Shown here piece by piece: positions 9,173 to 17,913 of a DNA stretch of 64,000 nt. This DNA comes from Spirosoma lacussanchae. Lineage in GTDB: Bacteria; Bacteroidota; Bacteroidia; Cytophagales; Spirosomataceae. The notes beneath the pieces are model-generated. The model worked only from the letters and a program-made list of their open reading frames with translations. It made no database searches and had not been told where the DNA came from. Position 1 is the first letter of the stretch, and every line of letters starts with the position of its first letter. The stretch covers positions 1,909,639-1,973,638 of the forward strand of contig NZ_SWJG01000001.1 of the NCBI RefSeq assembly GCF_005870035.1. Reading direction: 5' to 3'. The translations under genes and the position numbers were made by a program.

Positions 9173-9239
9173 CCCAACAACCTGACAGATACCCTTTAAC
9201 GGAACGGCCGGAATCAGTTGTCCGGTTCTTTATACTGCT

Positions 9240-10433
9240 ATGAAAATCATTGACTTACGTACCCGTTGTGTCGCTATTCCGCTCAACGCTCAGCTCCGCC
9301 ACAATACCGGCGTTCATCCGGGTTATTTTCTGCGTACCATTCTGGAAATCATCACCGACGAAGGGGTGGTGGGACTGGGCGAAGTGGGCGGGGGCGATCA
9401 GCGGGGCGCTCTACAGAAGCTGAAGCCGCGGATTGTGGGTGAAGACCCGTTTCACCTCGAAAAAATTAAGCTGAAAGTACTGCGCAGCATTTATTACATG
9501 TCCAATGCCCGCCTGTATGCCGCCATCGAAATGGCCTGTCTCGATATTCAGGGAAAGGTACTGAACCGGCCACTGAGTGATCTGCTGGGCGGTCGCGTAC
9601 GGGACGAAGTACCCTTTATTGCCTACCTGTTCTGGCGCTACGACCGCCCCGGCGATGGACGGCACGACGAAACCGCCGAAGACCTGGCCGATTTCTGCGT
9701 CGAACTGCACGAAACGCTGGGCGTTAACACCATGAAACTCAAAGCGGGGGTTATGGCGCCCAAAGAAGAGGTGCGGGTGCTCGAACTCTGCCGTCAGCAG
9801 CTGGGCGACGACTTCGGCCTGCGGATCGATCCGAACGGACTGTGGTCGGTGCAGACTGCTGTACAGATGGGCCACCGGCTCGAAGACCTCAACATCGAGT
9901 ATTTTGAAGACCCGTCCTGGGGGCTCGAAGGCAACGCGGCCGTTCGGAAGCAGATCCGAATTCCGATTGCGACCAATATGTACCCCGCCCGTTTCGACGA
10001 TCTCGCTCCGGCAATCCGGATGGGGGCGGTCGACATTGTCCTGACCGATATTCATTACTGGGAAGGCCCGCGTGGGGTGAAAGATCTGGTGGCCGTCTGT
10101 AACACCTTCAACCTGGGCGTGGCCATGCACTCCGGCGCCGAATTTGGTATCGAGCTGGCGGCCATGATCCATACAGCCTCGACGATTCCGACCATGAATT
10201 TTGCGGGCGATGCGCACTACCACTACCTGACCGACGACATCATTGAGGGGGGGCTGATGCGCTACGAAAACGGCTGTATCAAGGTGCCAACCGGGCCGGG
10301 GCTGGGCGTATCGCTCGACGAGGACAAGATGACGTTTTACGGAAAATACTACGAAGAAAAAGGCGATTACTACGCCCGTTTTCATCAGGACCCGTATCGG
10401 CCTGATTGGTTTCCGACGGTGGGCGGGATGTAA
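9240..10433 (+). CDS. Glucarate-dehydratase-like enolase-superfamily enzyme
   Basis: A 397-residue cytoplasmic protein with the enolase-superfamily N-terminal cap (1-125) and barrel. It looks closest to the glucarate dehydratase subgroup: GYFLRTILEI and GLGEVGGG near the N-terminus, a Lys-X-Lys motif in TMKLKAG, metal ligands in RIDPNG and EDPSW, ATNM, the catalytic His region AMHSG, and the late segment GPGLGVSLDED. Such enzymes remove water from aldarates or aldonates to give 2-keto-3-deoxy acids. Its presence among secreted hydrolases implies that a sugar acid is formed in this pathway. The exact substrate (glucarate, aldonate or other) cannot be read from sequence. Confidence 0.82.
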   Translation: MKIIDLRTRCVAIPLNAQLRHNTGVHPGYFLRTILEIITDEGVVGLGEVGGGDQRGALQKLKPRIVGEDPFHLEKIKLKVLRSIYYMSNARLYAAIEMACLDIQGKVLNRPLSDLLGGRVRDEVPFIAYLFWRYDRPGDGRHDETAEDLADFCVELHETLGVNTMKLKAGVMAPKEEVRVLELCRQQLGDDFGLRIDPNGLWSVQTAVQMGHRLEDLNIEYFEDPSWGLEGNAAVRKQIRIPIATNMYPARFDDLAPAIRMGAVDIVLTDIHYWEGPRGVKDLVAVCNTFNLGVAMHSGAEFGIELAAMIHTASTIPTMNFAGDAHYHYLTDDIIEGGLMRYENGCIKVPTGPGLGVSLDEDKMTFYGKYYEEKGDYYARFHQDPYRPDWFPTVGGM

Positions 10434-10447
10434 ATAACAGGGCTGTT

Positions 10448-11860
10448 ATGGAATATTCTCTGACTCGAAACGTACTGCTGCTGGCACTGCTCATTTGTCT
10501 GAAAGGGGTGGCCCAGCCGGTTGCGTTTGTACGGGTAAGCAAAACCAATCCGAGGTATCTGGAGCTGGCGGGCAAACCCTTTATTCCGGTGGGCCCCAAC
10601 ATCTGCTTTGCCCGCCTGGTGACCAATGGCGACAGCCTGCTGGCCTACTACGACCACTATTTTGGTCGGCTGGCTGCCAGTGGCGGAAATTTTACGCGCA
10701 TCTGGTTAAGTGCGCCCATGCTGGAAGTCGAAAAGCAGCAGCCGGGTTTGGTCGACAAACAAACCGAAACGCTGATCGACGGCCTGGTCGGGCTGGCCCA
10801 AAAGCACGGCATACGCATCAAATTCTGCCTGGAACATTTTCGCAAAATCACCGGCTCACCGGCGCCCTTTCCGTCTTCCGTGCCATTCGATAAGCCCGTT
10901 TATGCCGGGTCGATTTCGTCGATGGATGAATTTTTTCGCTTGGAAAAAGGAAAGCAACTGTATCTGAACCGGGTCGCTTTTTTCGCCGGAAAATACCGCA
11001 ATAACCCAACGGTTTTTGGCTGGGAATTATGGAATGAGCTGAACTCGGTACGGGTCGACGATGAGTCCTTGCTGCTGGCGTGGACAACCGACATGCTCGA
11101 CAGGGTGAAGGCGCTGGTGCCGAATCAGCTGGTAATGCAAACGCTCGGCAGTTACGACTCGCCCAAACAGCATGAGCTGTACCGGACGTACTCGGCGCTG
11201 CCGAACAATGAGCTGGCGCAGGCCCATCGCTACCTCGACAAAGGGGCGTCCTTACCCGTTTGTCAGGCACCGATGGATGTTTTGGCCAGCGACGCGGTCA
11301 CCAGTCTACTAGCCCTGGCACCGGCAAAACCTGTCCTGCTGTCGGAAGTGGGTGCCGTGGAACCGCATCATACCGGTCCCTTTGTACGGTACCCGGCCGA
11401 TACGCAGGGTACCGTACTGCACGACCTTCTGTTCGCACCCTTCTTTGCAGGAGCGGCCGGGCCGGGGCAGAGCTGGCACTGGGATTATTACATCGAAAAA
11501 AATAACCTGTGGTGGCATTTCAGCCGATTTAACGAAGCCGTCAGCGGGTTCGACCCAGTAGCGCAGCAGGCCGTTCCCTTCCGGCTATCGGCCGACAATG
11601 GCCTGACGATTTACGGCTTGCGGGGCCGGACAACCACCCTGCTTTGGGTGAGGGACACGGCCTCGAACTGGAAAAGCGAGCTGGAAGCTAACCGGCCGGC
11701 AGCCGTGCTGTCCCGAAAAACCATCCAACCGGGGCTTCCTGCCTCCCGAACGCTTTCCTTTTATAATCCCTGGAAAGGCGAGTGGACGAAGGGTGCCCCT
11801 GGCAAAGCGCTGTCGCTGCCTGATTTCTCCCGGTCAATCATCGTAAAACTGGACTACTGA
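10448..11860 (+). CDS. Exported GH5-like clan-A glycoside hydrolase
   Basis: A 470-residue protein with a signal peptide (about 1-22) and a clan-A catalytic barrel. The acid/base Glu197 lies in WELWNEL and the likely nucleophile Glu300 in LLSEVGA. A C-terminal beta domain follows (about 385-470). ATG 10448 is preferred because it begins the signal peptide; the longer frame starts inside the dehydratase gene. The family within clan GH-A is uncertain (GH5 or a related cellulase-like group), and the substrate is unknown. Its stop codon overlaps the start of the SDR gene by one base, so the two are translationally coupled. Confidence 0.72.
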   Translation: MEYSLTRNVLLLALLICLKGVAQPVAFVRVSKTNPRYLELAGKPFIPVGPNICFARLVTNGDSLLAYYDHYFGRLAASGGNFTRIWLSAPMLEVEKQQPGLVDKQTETLIDGLVGLAQKHGIRIKFCLEHFRKITGSPAPFPSSVPFDKPVYAGSISSMDEFFRLEKGKQLYLNRVAFFAGKYRNNPTVFGWELWNELNSVRVDDESLLLAWTTDMLDRVKALVPNQLVMQTLGSYDSPKQHELYRTYSALPNNELAQAHRYLDKGASLPVCQAPMDVLASDAVTSLLALAPAKPVLLSEVGAVEPHHTGPFVRYPADTQGTVLHDLLFAPFFAGAAGPGQSWHWDYYIEKNNLWWHFSRFNEAVSGFDPVAQQAVPFRLSADNGLTIYGLRGRTTTLLWVRDTASNWKSELEANRPAAVLSRKTIQPGLPASRTLSFYNPWKGEWTKGAPGKALSLPDFSRSIIVKLDY

Positions 11861-12648
11861 TGGAGTCAACACCCAAAAAAGCCCTGGTAACGGGTGCCTC
11901 CCGGGGCATAGGTAAGGCCATTGCGCTCCGTCTGGCCGACGAAGGCCATGAGGTGGTGGTGCATTTCCACGAGAACCAGGCCGAAGCCGCCGGAGTCGCC
12001 GAAGCCATTCGCGAAAAAGGGGGTACAGCGCATGTGTTACAGGCCGATCTGTCGGATGTAAAGCAGGCTATTCGACTGGGCGAAGCGGCCTGGGACATTA
12101 CCGGTGGGCTGGATATACTGGTGAACAATGCCGGGGTATCCTACAAACGCCATTTTCTGGATGTTACAGAAGCCGACTTTGAGCTGTTCAACACCGTCAA
12201 TTTCCAAAGCACCACGTTCCTGACCCAGTCGGTGGCCCGCAACATGGTCAGCCATCGGGTAGCGGGCAGCATCTGGACAGTTACGTCGGTCAATGGAATA
12301 CGGCCGGGGCTGGGACTGAGCGTGTACGGGGCAACCAAAGGGGCGCTGGAAACCCTCATGAAAGGCGTGGCCATGGAGCTGGGGCCGCACCACATTCGGG
12401 TCAATACGGTGGCCGTCGGGGCCGTGCAGACCGATATTAACCGGGATGTTTGGGAAAACCCCGATCTGCTTCAGACGGTGAACAACGGCATTCCCGCCGG
12501 TCGGTTTGGCCTGCCCGACGAGATCGCCGGTGTGCTGGTCGATTTAATCAATTCCGGTAGCTACATGACCGGTACTACCATCACCATCGATGGTGGGCTC
12601 CTGCTGATGCGGGGGTATGGACAGGTAAAACCCTACGAAACCAACTAA
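11860..12648 (+). CDS. Short-chain dehydrogenase/reductase (FabG-like)
   Basis: A 262-residue classical SDR. It shows the NAD(P)-binding TGASRGIG near the N-terminus, the NNAG motif, and the catalytic Ser with the YxxxK pair in YGATKGA. The C-terminal region SYMTGTTITIDGG is typical of 3-oxoacyl-ACP reductase-like SDRs. In this operon it more likely oxidises or reduces a sugar or keto-deoxy acid than a fatty acyl chain. That is an inference from neighbours. It overlaps the previous gene by one base. Confidence 0.88.
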   Translation: MESTPKKALVTGASRGIGKAIALRLADEGHEVVVHFHENQAEAAGVAEAIREKGGTAHVLQADLSDVKQAIRLGEAAWDITGGLDILVNNAGVSYKRHFLDVTEADFELFNTVNFQSTTFLTQSVARNMVSHRVAGSIWTVTSVNGIRPGLGLSVYGATKGALETLMKGVAMELGPHHIRVNTVAVGAVQTDINRDVWENPDLLQTVNNGIPAGRFGLPDEIAGVLVDLINSGSYMTGTTITIDGGLLLMRGYGQVKPYETN

Positions 12649-12661
12649 CCGAAAGCGCAGC

Positions 12662-15625
12662 ATGAAGATATATAGCACCCTCTTTTTAGGCCTCTGGCTG
12701 CTAACGAGCGAAGTGTTGGCCCAGTCTGACATGACCGCCAGAAAACTCTGGCAACCGTACCGCGTGACCCCCCGAACGGGCGCGCAGCACATCGATTTGT
12801 CGGGCAGTGGTTGGGAACTGTCCTATGCCGACAAGCCGGTAACGGACCTGAAACAAAGCCGACAGGGAGCTTTTCAGACGACCATACCCAACTCGGTTCA
12901 CTGGTCGCTGTTCAAGGCCGGAAAGTTGCCGCATCCATATTATAACCGGAATTCAACCCAGTACCGCTGGGTCGAAGAAAAGGCCTGGTACTACAAAAAG
13001 ACGGTCGACGTGCCGGCGGCTGCCCGGGATAACTTTGTTTTTCTCTGTTTCGACGGCGTCGACTACTTCTCGAAAGTCTGGGTCAACGACAGCCTGGTGG
13101 GGGTTCATGAAGGCATGTTTGGCGGGCCTACCGTTGAGGTGAGCCGTTTTTTGAAGCCGGGCTCTAACAACGACATCACGGTAGAGGTGCGGGCGGGTAA
13201 TTGGGGAAACCGGGCAACCGATTACGAGAACCTGCCCCGCACGGCCTCGGGCGAATTTGACTACTCGAAACGAACCGGCTTTAATCCCCGGGCCAGTGGT
13301 AAAATCATTAAGCCGTGGGTGATTTCGGGTGGATCGGGGGGCGAACCGTTTTTCTCGGTGGGGATGTGGCAGGGCGTCCGGCTCGAAATTGTACCGCCCT
13401 TTCATCTGGAGCGGCCGTATATGACCACCCGAAGCCTGACGGCCAGCGCGGCTCAGCTGCACCTCTCCGCCGAAGTATTTGCGAAGGCCCATTCGCTCCA
13501 GAAACAGCTTCATCCCTGGAACAACACCCAGCTGAACCATCCCAACGAAAAAGGAACGGTTTTTAAGCCGGTGGCCGAAAAGCTGAGTGTGCTGGTCGAA
13601 CTCAGACCAAAAGTAATGGCGTCAGCGACCGGGTCAGGCGGTCAGTCGACAAAGACAAAGCCGGGCGAAGCGTTCAGCCGAGAGTACCCGGTTACCGCCT
13701 ACGAAGGCCGCATCTGGCTCGAAGAGGACATCACCCTGCCGAACCCGAAGCGCTGGAATCCGAACGGTATGGGCGACCCGAACCTGTACGACGTCAGCCT
13801 GACGCTGAAGCAGAACGGGAGCCCGGTAGACCGAATGCAGTTTGACTATGGCATCCGAACCATTGAGCGCGTACCCACCGCCGGGCCGCGCACCGCCGAC
13901 CGGTGGGAAAACTGGCAATTTATCGTGAACGGGCAGAAGCTCTTCGTAAAGGGAATGAACTTTACCCCGCAGGATATTCTGCTCGATCTGCCCCGCGAAC
14001 GCTACCGCTGGACCCTCGAAGCGGCCAAAAAAATGGGCGTACAACTGATCCGCATCTGGGGCGGGGGGCTGCTCGAAACCGATCACTTCTACGACATCTG
14101 TAACGAGCTGGGGCTGATGGTCTGGCAGGACTTCCCGATCGGTAACCAGGATACGCCCGATTATCCGCAGGATGTCTGGGAAGCACAGGTGGTGCAGAAC
14201 ATTTTCCGGCTACGGAACCATCCCTCGCTCGTGATCTGGAATGGCGGTAACGAGTTTAACCCCTATTCGTACGGCAATGCCGCTTCGATGGGCATCATCG
14301 AACGAAACCTGGATATCTTCGATAAGTCGAGGCTGTTTGTCCGCACCACTCCCGACGATGGTTCCATGCACGCCTATCCCGACATGGACCCCACCTGGTA
14401 TAACCGCAGCTACCAGTTTGAGCCCTGGGTGTCGGAAACGGGTATGCACAGTATTCCCGAAGCGGGCGTATTTCTGGAAACTGTCGACAACAAGGAGTTT
14501 ACGGGGCTGGGCAAGATGTGGGATAAAGCGTTTGGGCCTTCGCACCCCGATTTTATTCATCATTTTACCGAGTATGGCCCCGGTCGGGTGCCGCGCATGC
14601 TGAGCCGGGCATCGCACATTGCCGACATGGCCGACCCAACGCTCGAGTCTATCTCCGAAGCGTCGCAGATTGGGGCGGGTGAATTTTATCAGGTCTTTTC
14701 GGAAAAGATGCAGGGCAACTACCCCGTTACGGCTGGCCTGATGCCCTGGGTCTTTAAACGCCACTGGCCCGTCATTGCCATTCAACTGATGGACTGGTTC
14801 GGACAGGCAGCCGCTCCGTACTATTTCCTGAAACGTACCTATGAGCCGACGCACGTAGCCATCGACCTGCCCCGGCTGATCTGGGCGTCCGGCGAAACCA
14901 TCGGGCTGACCACCAAAGTCACCCACGCCCAGCCCCAGGCGCTGGCTGGTCACACGGTACGCATAACGGTGCTGGACGATGGGTTCAACCCACTCTGGAA
15001 AGCCAGTAAACCGCTGGCCATTGCGGCCGGCCCCTCCGTCAGTTCGGCAACCATCGGGGCGTTTACGATTCCGGCTGGGTATAAAGACCGCTTTCTGTTT
15101 GTCGTAGCCGAACTAACCGACGCGTCGGGCAAGCTGGTGTCGCGCTCCCTCTATTACCCGCGTTCGCTGACGATGATGGACGACAAAGCCACTCATGATA
15201 GGTACGTAGCGGAACCCGTGGCCTGGCCGGCGATCGAGAAAGGGCCTTTCCTGAAAACAACCGTTCAGAAAACAACCACCACGCTCGAAAGCAAACTGCT
15301 GTCGGTGAAGCCGCTCGACGATAGCCGCTCGCAACTAACGGTGCAGGTACGGAACGCAGGTACGACACCCGCCTTTATGACCCGACTCGATGTTGCCGGG
15401 GCCAGACGCGCCCTCGTTGCCGATGATAACTATTTCTGGCTGGCCCCCGGCGAAGTCCGGACCCTGGCTGCTACGGTGCTCTGGCGGGGCGATACCCAGC
15501 AGCCCGACGCTCCCCGCGAGATGTCAGCCGGAACGGTATTGGTCACCGTGAGTGCCTGGAACGCGCCGGTGGTGAGCCTGCCGCTGGATACCAAAGCGCT
15601 GCTGGTTCAGAAAACAAGTAAGTAA
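12662..15625 (+). CDS. GH2 beta-mannosidase-like exo-glycosidase
   Basis: A 987-residue exported enzyme (signal peptide about 1-21) with the GH2 order: jelly-roll sugar-binding domain (about 40-260), immunoglobulin-like domain (about 265-420), the barrel (about 430-760) and C-terminal beta domains. The acid/base Glu531 is in GGNEFNPY and the likely nucleophile Glu592 is in WVSETGMHS. The barrel start (FVKGMNFTPQDIL) resembles beta-mannosidases and exo-glucosaminidases of GH2. It would trim oligosaccharides from the GH5-like and GH10 enzymes. It contains a longer than usual linker near residues 285-330. Confidence 0.82.
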   Translation: MKIYSTLFLGLWLLTSEVLAQSDMTARKLWQPYRVTPRTGAQHIDLSGSGWELSYADKPVTDLKQSRQGAFQTTIPNSVHWSLFKAGKLPHPYYNRNSTQYRWVEEKAWYYKKTVDVPAAARDNFVFLCFDGVDYFSKVWVNDSLVGVHEGMFGGPTVEVSRFLKPGSNNDITVEVRAGNWGNRATDYENLPRTASGEFDYSKRTGFNPRASGKIIKPWVISGGSGGEPFFSVGMWQGVRLEIVPPFHLERPYMTTRSLTASAAQLHLSAEVFAKAHSLQKQLHPWNNTQLNHPNEKGTVFKPVAEKLSVLVELRPKVMASATGSGGQSTKTKPGEAFSREYPVTAYEGRIWLEEDITLPNPKRWNPNGMGDPNLYDVSLTLKQNGSPVDRMQFDYGIRTIERVPTAGPRTADRWENWQFIVNGQKLFVKGMNFTPQDILLDLPRERYRWTLEAAKKMGVQLIRIWGGGLLETDHFYDICNELGLMVWQDFPIGNQDTPDYPQDVWEAQVVQNIFRLRNHPSLVIWNGGNEFNPYSYGNAASMGIIERNLDIFDKSRLFVRTTPDDGSMHAYPDMDPTWYNRSYQFEPWVSETGMHSIPEAGVFLETVDNKEFTGLGKMWDKAFGPSHPDFIHHFTEYGPGRVPRMLSRASHIADMADPTLESISEASQIGAGEFYQVFSEKMQGNYPVTAGLMPWVFKRHWPVIAIQLMDWFGQAAAPYYFLKRTYEPTHVAIDLPRLIWASGETIGLTTKVTHAQPQALAGHTVRITVLDDGFNPLWKASKPLAIAAGPSVSSATIGAFTIPAGYKDRFLFVVAELTDASGKLVSRSLYYPRSLTMMDDKATHDRYVAEPVAWPAIEKGPFLKTTVQKTTTTLESKLLSVKPLDDSRSQLTVQVRNAGTTPAFMTRLDVAGARRALVADDNYFWLAPGEVRTLAATVLWRGDTQQPDAPREMSAGTVLVTVSAWNAPVVSLPLDTKALLVQKTSK

Positions 15626-15637
15626 ACCCGATCCAAC

Positions 15638-16924
15638 ATGAACCCATCCGAACCACCGGGCCTCGTGCCGATCCCAGAGGCCGCCCGCCCGAAACCGCCC
15701 CAGATGCCCGTTCGCTGGACCCTGCTGATCCTGCTGTGGCTGGCCTTTTTCCTGAACCAGGCCGACCGGCAGATATTCAGCGTGGTGCTGCCGCTCATCC
15801 GCACCGAGCTGGGCCTGACCGACGCGGAACTGGGCCTGATTGCGTCGGCACTGGTCTGGACCTACGGACTGCTGGTGCCGGTAGCGGGCTTCATCGGCGA
15901 TCGGTTCTCGCGCCGGAATATCATCGGGTTCTGCCTGCTGTTCTGGTCGGGGGCCACCCTGTTCACGGGCCTTTGTTCGTCGGTGGTGCAGTTTGTTTTG
16001 CTGCGGGGCGTCGGAACGGGTGGGGGCGAAGCCTTCTACGCGCCATCGGCCAACGCGATGCTGGGCGAAAACTACCGCCACAACCGGTCCTTTGTGCTGT
16101 CCATTCACCAGTCGGCCGTCTATTTCGGCATCATTCTGAGCGGATTGATTGCGGGCTACATCGGTGAACGATATGGCTGGCGCCATGCCTTCTACCTGTT
16201 TGGTGGACTGGGCATCGTGCTGGCGGCTGTCTTCTTCCGGCTCATTCCCGAAGACGTACCGGCCGCCGGGCCCGCCAGCCGACAGGAATCCACGACTCAG
16301 ATCGTGGCCACGGCCCGGGCCATTATCCGCAAACCTACGGTGATACTGCTTACCCTGGGGTTTGGCTGCATGGTGTTTGTAAACGTGGGGTATCTGACCT
16401 GGATGCCCTCGTTTCTGGTCGATAAGTTTGGGCTGAGTCTTACGCAGGCGGGTTTCTCCGCGCTTTTCTACCACCATGCCGGTGCTTTTCTGGGCGTACT
16501 GTCGGGCGGGAAGCTGGCCGATCATTTTGCCCGCGTCAACCCCCGCAACCGACTGGTGATCCAGGCACTCGGGCTGTTGCTGGGCGCGCCCTTCATCTAC
16601 TGGATCAGCATGAGCCAGAGCCAGGTCATGACCTACGCAGCTCTGTTTGGTTTCGGCATATTCCGGGGCTGGTACGACTCCAACATCGTGGCTTCCCTCT
16701 ATGAGGTGGTTGCGCCCACCATTCGCTCATCGGCCTACGGACTGATGCTGGCCTGTGCCTTTCTGATCGGCGCATCGGCTCCTTATCTGCTGGGTGTGCT
16801 GAAACCAACGCTCGGGCTAACCATTGGGCTGGCCAGCCTCTCGGGGGTGTATGTGGTCGGGGGACTACTGATCGGGGCGGGGGCTGTCTGGTTTTTTGAG
16901 GCCGATAAAGAACATAGCCTATAA
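15638..16924 (+). CDS. Major facilitator superfamily transporter (anion:cation symporter-like)
   Basis: A 428-residue inner-membrane protein with 12 predicted transmembrane segments and the MFS loop motif GDRFSRR between helices 2 and 3. The first helix contains FFLNQADRQIFSVVLPLI, a pattern common in anion:cation symporter members that carry hexuronates, glucarate or similar acids. Its start is 12 bases after the GH2 stop. With the dehydratase and aldolase-like genes around it, uptake of a sugar acid by proton symport is the likely role. Substrate is inferred only. Confidence 0.85.
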   Translation: MNPSEPPGLVPIPEAARPKPPQMPVRWTLLILLWLAFFLNQADRQIFSVVLPLIRTELGLTDAELGLIASALVWTYGLLVPVAGFIGDRFSRRNIIGFCLLFWSGATLFTGLCSSVVQFVLLRGVGTGGGEAFYAPSANAMLGENYRHNRSFVLSIHQSAVYFGIILSGLIAGYIGERYGWRHAFYLFGGLGIVLAAVFFRLIPEDVPAAGPASRQESTTQIVATARAIIRKPTVILLTLGFGCMVFVNVGYLTWMPSFLVDKFGLSLTQAGFSALFYHHAGAFLGVLSGGKLADHFARVNPRNRLVIQALGLLLGAPFIYWISMSQSQVMTYAALFGFGIFRGWYDSNIVASLYEVVAPTIRSSAYGLMLACAFLIGASAPYLLGVLKPTLGLTIGLASLSGVYVVGGLLIGAGAVWFFEADKEHSL

Positions 16925-17017
16925 AAGGCAAGCGTCAACGCATAGGCCTGGTCTGCCCTGCGTTGCCTGAAACTGACTGAACGTATTGAAATTGTAACCT
17001 ATAAATCAACTGATTAC

Positions 17018-17731
17018 ATGGAAATCATTGCTAACGATTATCCTGTCCGCAAGCACTTCGTAGACTACGATACCGCCGAAGTGGCTTACCGCTACAAAAA
17101 ACTGTATGCCGCGTTGATCTCGGATGCCCTCGAAGGGCTGGGCTACCACAACCAGTGTATGTCGAGCGGTATCTACCCGCTGGTTCATACCATGAAAGTG
17201 GCCGGGCCAGCGTTTACCGCCCATGGTATCGCGACGCCCAGCCGCGACCATAAAGTGCATGATATTCGGCTGGGTATGTTCAAGAGCATGACCGATGGGG
17301 TTGTCCAGATCCGCGATACGCAGGGCGACACCTCCTGCGGGCAGTTTGGCGAAATATCCGCCACCGCGGCTGCGGCTGCGGGTTGTGTGGGAGCTGTCAT
17401 TGACGGGTCCACGCGCGACTCCAACTACCTGATCGATATGGGTTTCCCGACGTTCTGCCGGTTTCGGAATCCGGTCGAGGCTTTTGGCCGGTTCATGGTG
17501 GTCGATTACCAAATTCCTATCTACGTCAAAGGCATGAGCGGCCAGCTGCAGGTGAATCCCGGCGACTATATCTTCGGCGATAACGACGGGGTGGTGGTGG
17601 TACCACAGGAGCTGACCATCAAAGTGCTGGAAATTGCCGAACAGGCCTTTGCCGATGAGGCTCAGAGTCGTCAGGCGATGGCTACCGGCCGCGACCCGTT
17701 CGAGGTCTACCAGGAGTTTGGCCGTTTCTGA
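17018..17731 (+). CDS. RraA / HMG-aldolase-family protein
   Basis: A 237-residue protein of the RraA-like fold (formerly annotated as dimethylmenaquinone methyltransferase). Visible family features are SDALEGLGYHN near the N-terminus, AVIDGSTRD with the Arg-Asp pair used for substrate and metal binding, and GDNDGVVVVP. Members include class II 4-hydroxy-4-methyl-2-oxoglutarate/oxaloacetate aldolases and the RNase E inhibitor RraA. With a dehydratase upstream, aldol cleavage or decarboxylation of a keto acid is the better guess. It follows the MFS gene by 93 bases, with no clear promoter seen in the gap. Confidence 0.8.
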   Translation: MEIIANDYPVRKHFVDYDTAEVAYRYKKLYAALISDALEGLGYHNQCMSSGIYPLVHTMKVAGPAFTAHGIATPSRDHKVHDIRLGMFKSMTDGVVQIRDTQGDTSCGQFGEISATAAAAAGCVGAVIDGSTRDSNYLIDMGFPTFCRFRNPVEAFGRFMVVDYQIPIYVKGMSGQLQVNPGDYIFGDNDGVVVVPQELTIKVLEIAEQAFADEAQSRQAMATGRDPFEVYQEFGRF

Positions 17732-17752
17732 GCCGACTGGTTACCCGGCTGA

Positions 17753-17804
17753 CCGCCCGTTCGTCTGTCCGTTCCGGTTTCCGGGTAGCCAGGCGAACGG
17801 GCGG
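17753..17804. repeat. 11-bp perfect inverted repeat with 30-base loop
   Basis: CCGCCCGTTCG at 17753-17763 is exactly complementary to 17794-17804. The stem is very GC-rich and lies 22 bases after the rraA-like stop. No T tract follows on the + strand, so it may be a Rho-independent-like processing barrier or a mRNA end protector. Confidence 0.55.
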
Positions 17805-17913
17805 GTTGATGGACGAGTAAAAAAAGCGGCTACCCGCGCTTCGTTCAGGAAGGGGCTGGCTGTACGGACCGGCCCGGATTGTCGACCGCTCTAGTTCTCC
17901 CGAATCGGATAGT

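Noticed and set aside
16935-16964. Hairpin between the MFS and RraA-like genes
   Set aside because: Only a 7-bp stem with a long loop and no T tract; not strong enough to call a terminator.
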